Part shown: piece by piece, positions 8,186 through 15,520 of the stretch
Layout of the letters: each line of letters starts with the position of its first letter
How positions within the stretch are numbered: position 1 is the stretch's first letter
NCBI GenBank assembly: GCA_015489175.1
Contig: WGAI01000020.1
Span: 1 to 58,655 of the forward strand
Direction: 5' to 3'
Length of the DNA: 58,655 nt
Origin: Caldifarciminota bacterium
Lineage (GTDB): Bacteria > Hydrothermota > Hydrothermia > B15-G9
The notes under the pieces: model-generated
Seen by the model: only the letters and a program-made list of their open reading frames with translations
The model's database searches: none
Told to the model about the DNA's origin: nothing
Position numbers and translations under genes: made by a program

Positions 8186-8529
8186 CTGCACAATTAGCTG
8201 TTGAGTGGTGGTAACGATTGGATAAATGCCGCTTTTGGGTAATCAATTGGACACTTTAACAACAGCTCCTGATTAGTATGTAAAAGCTTAGCGATGCATC
8301 TATACATTTTGTGATGTTTACATTTTGTCATGAATTTTTTACATGAGGTTCATTTATTTCACAAAACAACGATGTCACAAAGTAGTGCATGTCGTGCCCT
8401 TGAAAAATACCATCATTTTGTGCATAATTTCCGCATGAAAACGCGTTGTGATGCAAAAAGTTCAGCATGTAAATGCGGGAATTGGCTTTATAGCCAATTT
8501 TTTGTTACATACGACCAGGAGGATGGAAA
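8186..8529 (+). promoter_or_regulatory. 344-base intergenic region with repeated TTTTGTG/CACAAA motifs
   Basis: No gene is supported here; a 67-codon frame (8330-8533) has no family features. The stretch is AT-rich and contains TTTTGTGATG and TTTTGTCATG close together (8305-8332, both within a repeated TTACATTTTGT), TTTTGTGCAT near 8417 and TTGTGATGC near 8446, plus TTCACAAAAC and GTCACAAAG (8355-8380) as inverted copies. It ends with the hairpin at 8480-8503. It may be a regulator-binding region or a structured leader for the operon starting at 8530. Confidence 0.4.
8480..8503 (+). terminator. Hairpin plus T-run just upstream of an operon (terminator or attenuator)
   Basis: AATTGGCT (8480-8487), loop TTAT, AGCCAATT (8492-8499), then TTTT. 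It has a perfect 8-bp stem with a T tract. It sits only 27 bases before the start codon of the gene at 8530 and more than 290 bases after the previous stop, so it could attenuate the operon rather than simply end the MBL transcript. Confidence 0.65.
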
Positions 8530-9039
8530 ATGAGAGGAAGAAAAAATGAAATGTATGATGTCAAACTGAAAGACCCCTACATGGACAAAACCAATTATGA
8601 AGACCCCACAATTTGTCCCACATGTAAGCTGATTTACCATAACAAAAGATGGTTTTGGGATGAGAAATATTACAATGAATTGATGGAAGATAGAAACAAA
8701 GTGCATTTCAAGGAATGCCCAGCGTGTCGCAAGATAAGGGATCACTACCCGCTGGGCATTGTTCGATTTTCCCTTGACGGGCTTCGGCCCGACGAATATG
8801 AGAATTTGAAACGCAGGATAGAGAACGAAGCTGAATATGAGATGAAGAGGAATCCCCTTGCAAGGATCATGAATCGCCACGAGGAGGATGGGTATTACAT
8901 CGTCGAGACAACTACGGAGACGCTTGCCAAAAAGATAGCTAAAGCGGTCGAGAAAACATTTCATGGTAAACTTTCATATAGCTTTTCGGATGGGCAAAAG
9001 TTCCTAAGGATAGAATGGAGCAGGAACTCAGAAGCTTAG
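8530..9039 (+). CDS. BCAM0308-like zinc-ribbon protein, function unknown
   Basis: A 169-residue protein. It has two CxxC knuckles (CPTCKLIY and CPACRKIRD) about 38 residues apart, then a region RDHYPLGIVRFSLDGLRPDEYENLKRRIENEAE and a C-terminal alpha/beta part (YYIVETTTETLAKKIAKAVEKTFHGKLSYSF). This arrangement matches proteins annotated BCAM0308 family, which resemble the N-terminal part of archaeal NMD3 and have no established function. AGGAGG lies 8 bases before the ATG. It is the first gene of a tight cluster and overlaps the sirtuin gene by 25 bases, suggesting coupled translation. Confidence 0.7.
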   Translation: MRGRKNEMYDVKLKDPYMDKTNYEDPTICPTCKLIYHNKRWFWDEKYYNELMEDRNKVHFKECPACRKIRDHYPLGIVRFSLDGLRPDEYENLKRRIENEAEYEMKRNPLARIMNRHEEDGYYIVETTTETLAKKIAKAVEKTFHGKLSYSFSDGQKFLRIEWSRNSEA

Positions 9040-9767
9040 CTGAAAAAATAAAACCCTCTAAAGTAATAGTAGTGCTCACGGGGGCCGGTGCGTCAAAGGA
9101 GAGCGGAATACCCACTTTCCGTGACAAAGATGGCCTCTGGAGCCAGTATGATATGGAGCGTTTTGCATCACTTGATGGGCTTCTGGCTGATCCCCGCAGG
9201 GTCTGGGAGTGGTATAGAGATCGGTATTTGGAGGCGAAGAGAGCGCAGCCCAATCCTGGCCATAAGGCGCTTGCGGAGATCGAGGCGTTGCTTAGAAACC
9301 GAGGCAAGGATTTTGCCATCATAACTCAGAATATCGACGGACTGCATCAAAAGGCCGGCTCGGAGAATGTGATAGAAATCCATGGCAGCCTTTACAGAGC
9401 TAAATGCATGGAATGCGGAAAAACCTATGCAATGGACGATGTGATAAACGGTTCGCTTCCACCTTACTGCGAGTGTGGAGGGCTTATCCGACCGGATGTG
9501 GTGTTTTTCGGCGAACCACTCCCTGAACGGGAGATGGAAATGGCCATCTACTATGCCCAAAATGCCGATGTGTTCATAACCGCAGGCACCTCTGCGGTCG
9601 TTTATCCAGCCGCTTCTCTTCCATACATCGCCAAGGATGCTGGAGCAGTGCTTGTTGAAGTCAATGTCGAGGATACACCGTTGACGCCGCTCTGTGATTT
9701 CGTTCTTAGAGGCAGATTTGGTGAGGTGTTGCCCCGTCTTTACGATGAGATCAAAAACTCGATTTGA
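9015..9767 (+). CDS. cobB: Sir2-family NAD-dependent protein deacylase (class III, CobB/SIRT5-like)
   Basis: A 250-residue sirtuin that removes acyl groups from lysines, consuming NAD+. Motifs: GAGASKESGIPTFR (NAD binding), TQNIDGLHQKAG, catalytic His123 in EIHGSL, and four zinc cysteines (CMEC at 131-134 and CEC at 152-154). Tyr67 and Arg70 (WYRDR) match the Y-x-x-R pair that defines class III sirtuins, which favour succinyl- and malonyl-lysine; this supports desuccinylase rather than plain deacetylase activity. The start is set by AAGGA just upstream, inside the previous gene. The next gene begins within or just after its stop codon. Confidence 0.92.
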   Translation: MEQELRSLAEKIKPSKVIVVLTGAGASKESGIPTFRDKDGLWSQYDMERFASLDGLLADPRRVWEWYRDRYLEAKRAQPNPGHKALAEIEALLRNRGKDFAIITQNIDGLHQKAGSENVIEIHGSLYRAKCMECGKTYAMDDVINGSLPPYCECGGLIRPDVVFFGEPLPEREMEMAIYYAQNADVFITAGTSAVVYPAASLPYIAKDAGAVLVEVNVEDTPLTPLCDFVLRGRFGEVLPRLYDEIKNSI

Positions 9768-9769
9768 AA

Positions 9770-10588
9770 ATGAGCAAAGAAAAGAGGAAACATAAGAAAA
9801 AAGATGAGGATAAACCTCCGAGTAGCAGTCTGTTCAGAAAAATCGGCAATGTTATCGGTAAGATATTCTCAGGTGTTAAGTTCGAATGGGAATTAACCCG
9901 TTCAGCTTCTGGAATAGTTAACGAAATCGTTCATCTTAAGGACTTTAAAAGGAATTTCATTACAGGACTTGCCACCCTTGTGCCGCTTCTTGTTACCCTT
10001 TATGTGTTTTACCTCATCATCGAATCAGTAGGCGGCACACTCGCCAACCTTCTGATACTAATCCCCTTTATCAACAGGCTTCCGAAATTTATATTGACCT
10101 TGCTTTCACTTGGTCTTGTTGTGCTTATGACCTACGCTGTTGGCGCTATGACAAGCCATTGGGCGGGTCAAGAGATGATTCAGCAGATAGAGTCCCTCAT
10201 TCTGAAGCTTCCGCTTGTCAAAACCATCTATCTTCCAGCTAAAGAACTGACACAAACAATCTTCACAAGGAAAAAGCTTTCGCTAGGCCGCGTAGTGCTT
10301 GTCGAATTTCCGACGGAAGGCAGCTATGCCCTCGCATTCATAACATCCGATTTCGGAGGCGCACTTGGAGAAAAATACTACAATGTGTTCGTCCCAACCA
10401 CGCCTAACCCCACATCTGGCTGGTATTTGATTATGCCATCGGAAAAGGTTAAATTTTTAAACATCAAACCTGAAGCTGCTCTGAAAATAATTATTTCTGG
10501 TGGGATTATGTTCTCTGATCAGGAAGTGGAAAATATCACAAAACACCTTGAGGAACAGGCTACAAATGGGGGGCAAAAAGAGGGATGA
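9770..10588 (+). CDS. DUF502 family membrane protein
   Basis: A 272-residue integral membrane protein of the DUF502 family. A long basic, cytosolic N-terminus (about 65 residues) precedes two membrane segments (LATLVPLLVTLYVFYLIIE and FILTLLSLGLVVLMTYAVGAM) and a conserved soluble part with LPLVKTIYLPAKELTQT, VVLVEFPTEGSYALAFIT and FVPTTPNPTSGWYLIMP, the usual DUF502 signatures. The function of the family is not established. The start may be the ATG at 9770 or a TTG at 9764 that overlaps the sirtuin stop. It overlaps the next gene by 4 bases. Confidence 0.88.
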   Translation: MSKEKRKHKKKDEDKPPSSSLFRKIGNVIGKIFSGVKFEWELTRSASGIVNEIVHLKDFKRNFITGLATLVPLLVTLYVFYLIIESVGGTLANLLILIPFINRLPKFILTLLSLGLVVLMTYAVGAMTSHWAGQEMIQQIESLILKLPLVKTIYLPAKELTQTIFTRKKLSLGRVVLVEFPTEGSYALAFITSDFGGALGEKYYNVFVPTTPNPTSGWYLIMPSEKVKFLNIKPEAALKIIISGGIMFSDQEVENITKHLEEQATNGGQKEG

Positions 10589-11412
10589 AAATGATAGGAA
10601 AGATGATAGGCAGGTTATTCAAAGGACATAAATTGAAGAATATCGACGATTTTGAGAAAGCCGTTAAGGAAATCACCTCTATTGCCAGAGAAAGAGGAGT
10701 TATCGATAACTTCGTTGCCAACATGCTTGAAAGGGTTTTGGTCCTGTCTCGCAAGGAGGTCGGCAAGATAATGGTGCCTCGCGTCGATATGGTCTCCGTG
10801 AATGAGGACCAGCCGTTAACGGAGGCTATCGAAATCTACAAAAAATATGGTTTTTCAAAAATGCCGATAGTCTCAGGTAGGTCTGACAGGGTCGTTGGAA
10901 TCCTTTATGTGAAAGAACTGCTCAAAAACCTCGATAAAATTGCCACTTCCAAGGTTCGGGACTTCAAATGGACCGCTCATTTCATCCCTGAGTCTAAAAA
11001 AGTGCTTGATACTCTGCGGCTTTTCCAAAGAAACCACATCTCGATCGCGATCGTGGTGGACGAATTTGGCAGCGTTATAGGGCTTGTCACCCTCGAGGAC
11101 ATTCTCGAGGAGATCGTCGGGGAGATATGGGAGGAATTCGACAAAGAGGAAAAGCTATGGAGAAAGATTAGGGAGGGAGAATATGAATTTATAGCAAAGA
11201 TAGACCTTGACGAGGTGTCAAAGATACTCGGCATTGAATTCGATGCCGATGATTTTCACACTCTTAGTGGGTTTATAATGTCAAAAATCGATAAGTTTCC
11301 GGCCAAGAACACGGAAATCAGCTACAAGGGCTACAAATTTATCGTAACCGACGCCACCCAGCAGCGAATTAAAAAGGTTCGTGCCATCAAACTGGCGTCG
11401 GACAACTCATAA
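10585..11412 (+). CDS. CBS-pair hemolysin/CorC-like protein
   Basis: A 275-residue soluble protein of the CorC/HlyC type: a leader with VMVPRVDMVSVNED-like start of the CBS pair (MVPRVDMVSV near residue 63), two CBS motifs (RDFKWTAHFIPESKKVLDTLRLFQ and IAIVVDEFGSVIGLVTLEDILEEIVGEI) and a C-terminal CorC_HlyC domain (VSKILGIEFDADDFHTLSGFIM). It lacks the DUF21 membrane domain. Family members act in magnesium/cobalt efflux or as adenosyl-ligand sensors. It is the last gene of the 8530 cluster, starting inside the DUF502 stop. Confidence 0.9.
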   Translation: MKMIGKMIGRLFKGHKLKNIDDFEKAVKEITSIARERGVIDNFVANMLERVLVLSRKEVGKIMVPRVDMVSVNEDQPLTEAIEIYKKYGFSKMPIVSGRSDRVVGILYVKELLKNLDKIATSKVRDFKWTAHFIPESKKVLDTLRLFQRNHISIAIVVDEFGSVIGLVTLEDILEEIVGEIWEEFDKEEKLWRKIREGEYEFIAKIDLDEVSKILGIEFDADDFHTLSGFIMSKIDKFPAKNTEISYKGYKFIVTDATQQRIKKVRAIKLASDNS

Positions 11413-11457
11413 TACCTACTAACACCCTATAAAATATTAGCAAACTGGAGGATTTCA

Positions 11458-12345
11458 TTGAATTTGTTGCTAACATTACTCATGATCACACAATTCAGGT
11501 ATCTTACAAGGGCCGAGATAATGGATTCTACAAGGCCATTTGCGGAAGTGACATGGTATTGCGATTCGGCGAATGTGGCACCTGTCCCGGAATGCCCCGA
11601 TTGGTATCCCGATTATCAGGCGGGAAACACTTATCAGGGAATGGCATACGAATACGGAGGGTGGGATCGCGTAGGCCGTTTTCTTGACAAGCTTCAAGCT
11701 GGCTACAGGGCTGGATCCCATTCCGATAACGACTGCATATCGGGAGGAGGCGATCCATGGTGGGCCACGGGTCAGGACTGTTCCGGGCTCGTCTCAAGGG
11801 CATGGCAGCTTCCATACAAGCACAGCACTGGCATGTTGCCGGACATATCCCATCAAATAGACTGGAACGAATTGCTCCCCGGTGATATCATCGATTGGCC
11901 GCGCCACCATGTGGTGATCTTCGATGCATGGGCAGATTCCAATCACACGCATGTCTTCATCTATCAGGCCACTGACAGGCGACCAAATCCATCGACAACA
12001 GGACGGGACTATCGAAATATCGCCAACTACATGTCGTATTACACTCCATATCGATACAATTTCCTGATCAATATCGAGGAGGATCCCATGCCTCAGGACG
12101 AGAGAGCTGTGGCGGATGTCTTTCTCGATGGCAGTGTGCCGACCCTGAGATTTAACCCTCTTGCCGATGGAACTGCAGATGTCAGCATCTTTGATGTTGC
12201 TGGGCGTATGGTATCATCCGTCAAGATGGAAATCACAGGCGGGAAACGCTACCAGCTGCCGCTTTCCAGAAGCGGTGTGTATTTTGTGAGGGTGAACCTC
12301 AACGGGCATAGGCTCTTACAGAAAAAGATCGTCTATGTTAAATGA
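11458..12345 (+). CDS. Secreted NlpC/P60-like hydrolase with C-terminal type IX-like sorting domain
   Basis: A 295-residue exported protein. A TTG start at 11458 with GGAGG 6 bases upstream gives a short hydrophobic leader (NLLLTLLMITQF). The central domain has the NlpC/P60 Cys motif GQDCSGLVSRAWQ, followed by LLPGDIIDWPRHHVVIF, which supplies the catalytic His. Such enzymes cleave peptidoglycan stem peptides or similar amide bonds. The last 75 residues (DVSIFDVAGRMVSSV, then SGVYFVRVNLNGHRLLQKKIVYVK) are a sorting domain like those at 1-207 and 19396-21528. It is followed by a hairpin shared with the convergent rubrerythrin gene. Confidence 0.82.
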   Translation: MNLLLTLLMITQFRYLTRAEIMDSTRPFAEVTWYCDSANVAPVPECPDWYPDYQAGNTYQGMAYEYGGWDRVGRFLDKLQAGYRAGSHSDNDCISGGGDPWWATGQDCSGLVSRAWQLPYKHSTGMLPDISHQIDWNELLPGDIIDWPRHHVVIFDAWADSNHTHVFIYQATDRRPNPSTTGRDYRNIANYMSYYTPYRYNFLINIEEDPMPQDERAVADVFLDGSVPTLRFNPLADGTADVSIFDVAGRMVSSVKMEITGGKRYQLPLSRSGVYFVRVNLNGHRLLQKKIVYVK

Positions 12346-12357
12346 TTGAAATGTGAC

Positions 12358-12380
12358 AGGGAGGGTGCATTACCCTCCCT
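12358..12380. terminator. Hairpin between convergent genes
   Basis: AGGGAGGGT (12358-12366) pairs with ACCCTCCCT (12372-12380) around a 5-base loop. It lies between two convergent stop codons and can serve both strands, though neither side has a long T tract. Confidence 0.6.
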
Positions 12381-12386
12381 GCAACC

Positions 12387-12890
12387 TCAAAACTTCTTGA
12401 ACTTGCTCGAAGGGACACCACAAACGGGGCATTTCTCAGGCGGCGTTCCTATGTGGGTGTAACCACAAACAGGACAGATGTAAATTTCTCCTATTTCGAT
12501 GTCTTTGCCCTCTGAAACCTCTTTCTTCGCCTGCGAGTAAAGCTCAGCGTGTATCTTCTCAGCCTGAAGGGCAAAATCCATCGACCTCTTCGCCCCATTC
12601 TCCTCCTGAACCTCAGCTATGGCCTTGTATGCAGGATACATCTCCTCTATCTCGAATGTTTCACCGTCGATGGCCTCCTGAAGGTTATCGACCGTCTTTT
12701 TTAAAAGGCCCAAATTCCTTGCGTGATTTGTGGCATGCACCTGCTCGGCGTAGGCAATGGCTTTAAAAAGGCGAGCGACATTTGGAAAGCCTTCCTTCTC
12801 AGCAATCTCGCTGAACACGATGTATTTCATGTGTGCCATGGATTCCCCGGCAAAGGAATCGTGTAGGGCCTTTTCGGTCATCTTCTTCAT
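12387..12890 (-). CDS. rbr: Rubrerythrin
   Basis: A 167-residue non-heme iron peroxidase that reduces hydrogen peroxide in anaerobes. The N-terminal four-helix di-iron domain carries FAGESMAHMKY, EIAEKEGFPNVARLF and EQVHATNH; the C-terminal rubredoxin-like domain has CPVCGYTHIGTPPEKCPVCG. AAGGAGGT lies 5 bases before the ATG. A TATACT box about 50 bases upstream of the start suggests its own promoter. Its presence points to an anaerobic life style. Confidence 0.95.
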   Translation of the reverse strand: MKKMTEKALHDSFAGESMAHMKYIVFSEIAEKEGFPNVARLFKAIAYAEQVHATNHARNLGLLKKTVDNLQEAIDGETFEIEEMYPAYKAIAEVQEENGAKRSMDFALQAEKIHAELYSQAKKEVSEGKDIEIGEIYICPVCGYTHIGTPPEKCPVCGVPSSKFKKF

Positions 12891-13007
12891 TACTTACCTC
12901 CTTTTGAGTTGCCTAAAGTATAATGCATAAAATGTCGTTATTTGCATTAAGGTAGGAAGTTCCATCAGAAATATGATGAAAATTAAGGCGTCGCCTTACT
13001 TCCTGCT

Positions 13008-13151
13008 TAAAAATTTGTAGAGTAATGCACCGGCGACAAGCGTTACCAATCCTTCAGTGAACTGTTTTCGCAATAGGAAGAATATCCCTGCCCCTATGAA
13101 AAGCGTGACAAGAAACGCCACCATCAGGTTCAGGATTGTCTTTTCAGACAT
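13008..13151 (-). CDS. Small membrane protein translationally coupled to trpS
   Basis: A short frame of about 47 residues. It begins MSEKTILNLMVAFLVTLFIG, has one strong membrane helix (residues about 6-25), a basic turn (RKQ) and a second hydrophobic stretch (GLVTLVAGALL). The start codon overlaps the trpS stop (TGATG), the usual sign of coupled translation, which is the main support that it is real. The exact C-terminal end could lie a few codons further left (near 12997). I do not recognise a family. It may be a stress-type small membrane protein. Confidence 0.55.
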
Positions 13152-14347
13152 CACCACAGTTTCATTGCTTCTCGCACTTTTATCATCGTGGCTTCGGCCT
13201 CCGCTCTCGCCTTCTTTTCCCCTTCGTTCAATATCTCGGTAACAAGTTGCGGATTTGCCTCGTATTTGCTACGCATCTCCCTTATCGGCTCAAGCTGCTC
13301 GTTCATGTGCTTTATCAGGTTGAGCTTACATGCAACGCATCCGAGTTTGCCAGCCTTGCAATCCTCCTCGATCTGAGGGACTTCATCGGGATTGAATATC
13401 CTGTGATAGGCGAAGATCGGGCATTGTTCGGGGTGGCCCGGGTCGTTTTTCCGTATCTTGGCCGGATCTGTGTACGCCTTTCTGATCTTTTTCTCTATCT
13501 CGTTCGGCGGATCGCTTATGTAGATGGTGTTTCCATAGGATTTTGACATCTTCCTGCCGTCCGTCCCGGGCACTTTTGGGAATTCGGTCAGCACGGGTTC
13601 CGGGATTGGGAAGACCCTGTCATACATCGAGTTGAAGCGCCTTGCTATCTCGCGGGTCAATTCAAGGTGAGGCAGCTGGTCAGCCCCTATTGGGACATGA
13701 TCAGCTCGATAAACAAGTATGTCGGCGGCCTGAAGTATTGGATAACCGAGAAGGCCGTAATTCACGAGATGACCATAGGGGAGGTCTTCCTCGCTGCCAG
13801 TGAATGCATCCTTCAAGCTTTCCATAAATGCATCTTTAAGTTTCGCTTTCAGGACAGCTTTGTAGGAAGCGCTGTCAAGGTTGCCCTGTTCGTATTGTTC
13901 CAGAATCTCCAAGAACGAGTTGACGGCCGTCTCTGCCGATTGCTCAAGGACCTTCTTGGTCTTGTGTTTGAGTTCGCTGACCCTGAGTTCCGCAATTTTT
14001 TCCTTGAATGTAGGGACACGGAGCAACCTCGAAAGCGATACAAGCATCGAGAAAAGCACATGAAGCTCAGCATGTTGCAGGACATGGGACTGAACAAAAA
14101 GGACCGATTTCTCGGGATCAATGCCCGTCGCCAGCCAGTCAAGGGTAATGTTGAAGATGTTATCCCTCAATTGATCCGTTTTATCGTAAGCGTCTGTCAA
14201 TGCGTGCCAATCCGCTATCTCAAAATAACACTCATACTCATCTTGTAACTTCCTCCAGTTTGAAAGGACCCCGACAAGATGACCTATGTGCAACCTGCCA
14301 GTAGGCCTCATCCCTGAAAGTATCCGCCCCTTTTTGGTGCCGTTCAT
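13151..14347 (-). CDS. trpS: Tryptophanyl-tRNA synthetase with Fe-S type cysteine motif
   Basis: A 398-residue class Ic synthetase charging tRNA-Trp. HIGH motif in GRLHIGHLVG (residues about 18-27) and KMSKS in GRKMSKSYGNT. It is about 60 residues longer than common TrpRS because of a charged helical insertion (ELKHKTKKVLEQ to LKDAFTG) in the middle. The C-terminal half has four cysteines spaced C-x20-C-x6-C-x2-C (CPIF, EDCKAGKLGCVAC), close to the [4Fe-4S] motif of Thermotoga maritima TrpRS. The ATG at 14347 has AGGAGG 6 bases upstream; a longer start at 14446 is not needed. The coupled small membrane gene follows. Confidence 0.93.
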   Translation of the reverse strand: MNGTKKGRILSGMRPTGRLHIGHLVGVLSNWRKLQDEYECYFEIADWHALTDAYDKTDQLRDNIFNITLDWLATGIDPEKSVLFVQSHVLQHAELHVLFSMLVSLSRLLRVPTFKEKIAELRVSELKHKTKKVLEQSAETAVNSFLEILEQYEQGNLDSASYKAVLKAKLKDAFMESLKDAFTGSEEDLPYGHLVNYGLLGYPILQAADILVYRADHVPIGADQLPHLELTREIARRFNSMYDRVFPIPEPVLTEFPKVPGTDGRKMSKSYGNTIYISDPPNEIEKKIRKAYTDPAKIRKNDPGHPEQCPIFAYHRIFNPDEVPQIEEDCKAGKLGCVACKLNLIKHMNEQLEPIREMRSKYEANPQLVTEILNEGEKKARAEAEATMIKVREAMKLW

Positions 14348-14455
14348 CACCATCCTCCTTATTTTCTCTGCTGCAATTTTACGAATTGTGTCAGGGATAT
14401 TATAAACCAGCTCATCCTCCAGAAATTTCATATCGATGTAATGCACATCGGAAAA

Positions 14456-14484
14456 TTGCGTGAAGCTTTGGGGGAGATTATAAT
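14456..14484 (+). promoter_or_regulatory. Promoter for tRNA-Ser, tRNA-Ala and probably cdaA
   Basis: TTGCGT (14456-14461), 17-base spacer, TATAAT (14479-14484). The predicted start is about 6 bases before the tRNA-Ser gene. I see no terminator between the tRNAs and cdaA. Confidence 0.75.
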
Positions 14485-14496
14485 TTTGAAACTCAC

Positions 14497-14585
14497 GGAG
14501 AGGTGCCCGAGCGGCCGAAGGGGCACGACTGGAAATCGTGCAGGGGACTAAAATCCCCTCGCGGGTTCGAATCCCGCCCTCTCCG
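14497..14585 (+). tRNA. tRNA-Ser (GGA)
   Basis: An 89-base class II tRNA. Acceptor GGAGAGG pairs with CCTCTCC, the anticodon stem ACGACT/AATCGT encloses GGA, a long variable arm (CAGGGGACTAAAATCCCCTC) follows, and the T-arm is GCGGGTTCGAATCCCGC. The discriminator is G and CCA is not encoded. Confidence 0.95.
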
Positions 14586-14594
14586 TTTAGATAT

Positions 14595-14667
14595 GGGGCC
14601 GTAGCTCAGTTGGGAGAGCGCCAGAATCGCACTCTGGAGGTCAGGGGTTCGAATCCCCTCGGCTCCA
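14595..14667 (+). tRNA. tRNA-Ala (CGC)
   Basis: A 73-base tRNA. Acceptor GGGGCCG pairs with CGGCTCC (one G-T, typical of identity elements near the acceptor of some tRNAs), anticodon stem CCAGA/TCTGG with loop ATCGCAC gives anticodon CGC, and the T-arm is AGGGGTTCGAATCCCCT. CCA is not encoded. It ends 19 bases before cdaA. Confidence 0.92.
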
Positions 14668-14686
14668 TTTAGGATTTTGATACATC

Positions 14687-15520
14687 ATGGATTTCATCAA
14701 GCCTGGCATAAATGATATAATCGACATCTTAATTGTCGCATTTATTTTTTATCAAATCCTCAAGCTGTTCAGAGGCACCCGTGCTACCTACATGCTATGG
14801 GGTATAGTCATCATCCTTCTCCTGGCGTTCCTCGCCCAATTTCTTAACCTTGTGGCGCTTAAATGGCTCATTTCAGTTGTCGAGACCATCGGGCTCATAG
14901 CGCTCATAGTAGTTTTTCAGCCTGAGATCAGGCGCGCATTGATGGAGCTTGGCAGAAATCCGCGAATACGCTCCCTTTTCATGCACGGCGTGAAGGAACC
15001 CATACCGATCGACGAGATAACGAAAGCTGTTTTTAACCTGAGAGACAGAGGACTTGGCGCAATCATAGTGATCGAGAGGGAGATCGGGCTCCGCGATTAC
15101 ATCACAGAGTCCGGCATTGAGCTGGATGCCAGGATCGTGGCGCCACTTATAGTCTCCATTTTCGTGCCGCCTGGCCCGTTGCACGACGGGGCCATGATCA
15201 TAAAAGGGGACAGGATCATCGGGGCTAGAGTACTTTTACCCCTGTCCGACAACCCAGAGATATCGGCGGAGTTCGGAACACGCCATCGCGCAGCCATAGG
15301 GATAACCGAAAACTCCGATGCCGTAGCGATAGTGGTATCAGAGGAAAGAAAATCTGTAAGGGCAGCCGTCTCAGGGTCATTGACTGCTCCGCACACAAAA
15401 GAAAGCCTTAAGAAGCTCCTCGAAAAACATTTTGGCAGCGAAACTGGAAATACCACAGGCAATCAACATGCGAAAAAAGAAGGGTTCACAAGTGACAGTG
15501 AAGGAGGCAATCAAGCGTGA
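14687..15520 (+). CDS. cdaA: Diadenylate cyclase CdaA
   Basis: A 277-residue membrane-anchored enzyme making cyclic di-AMP from two ATP. Three N-terminal membrane helices (residues about 10-75) are followed by the DAC domain with the DGA motif (GPLHDGAMIIKGDRI) and the RHR motif (FGTRHRAAIG). CdaA controls osmotic balance and cell-wall homeostasis. It lies directly behind two tRNA genes and overlaps the YbbR gene by 4 bases, forming the conserved cdaA-cdaR pair. The usual third gene, glmM, is absent here and a DegT aminotransferase follows instead. A weak AGGA lies about 13 bases before the start. Confidence 0.95.
   Translation: MDFIKPGINDIIDILIVAFIFYQILKLFRGTRATYMLWGIVIILLLAFLAQFLNLVALKWLISVVETIGLIALIVVFQPEIRRALMELGRNPRIRSLFMHGVKEPIPIDEITKAVFNLRDRGLGAIIVIEREIGLRDYITESGIELDARIVAPLIVSIFVPPGPLHDGAMIIKGDRIIGARVLLPLSDNPEISAEFGTRHRAAIGITENSDAVAIVVSEERKSVRAAVSGSLTAPHTKESLKKLLEKHFGSETGNTTGNQHAKKEGFTSDSEGGNQA

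Noticed and set aside
8330-8533. 67-codon frame in the intergenic region before the BCAM0308-like gene
   Set aside because: No ribosome-binding site, irregular composition and no family features; it runs through the hairpin at 8480-8503.
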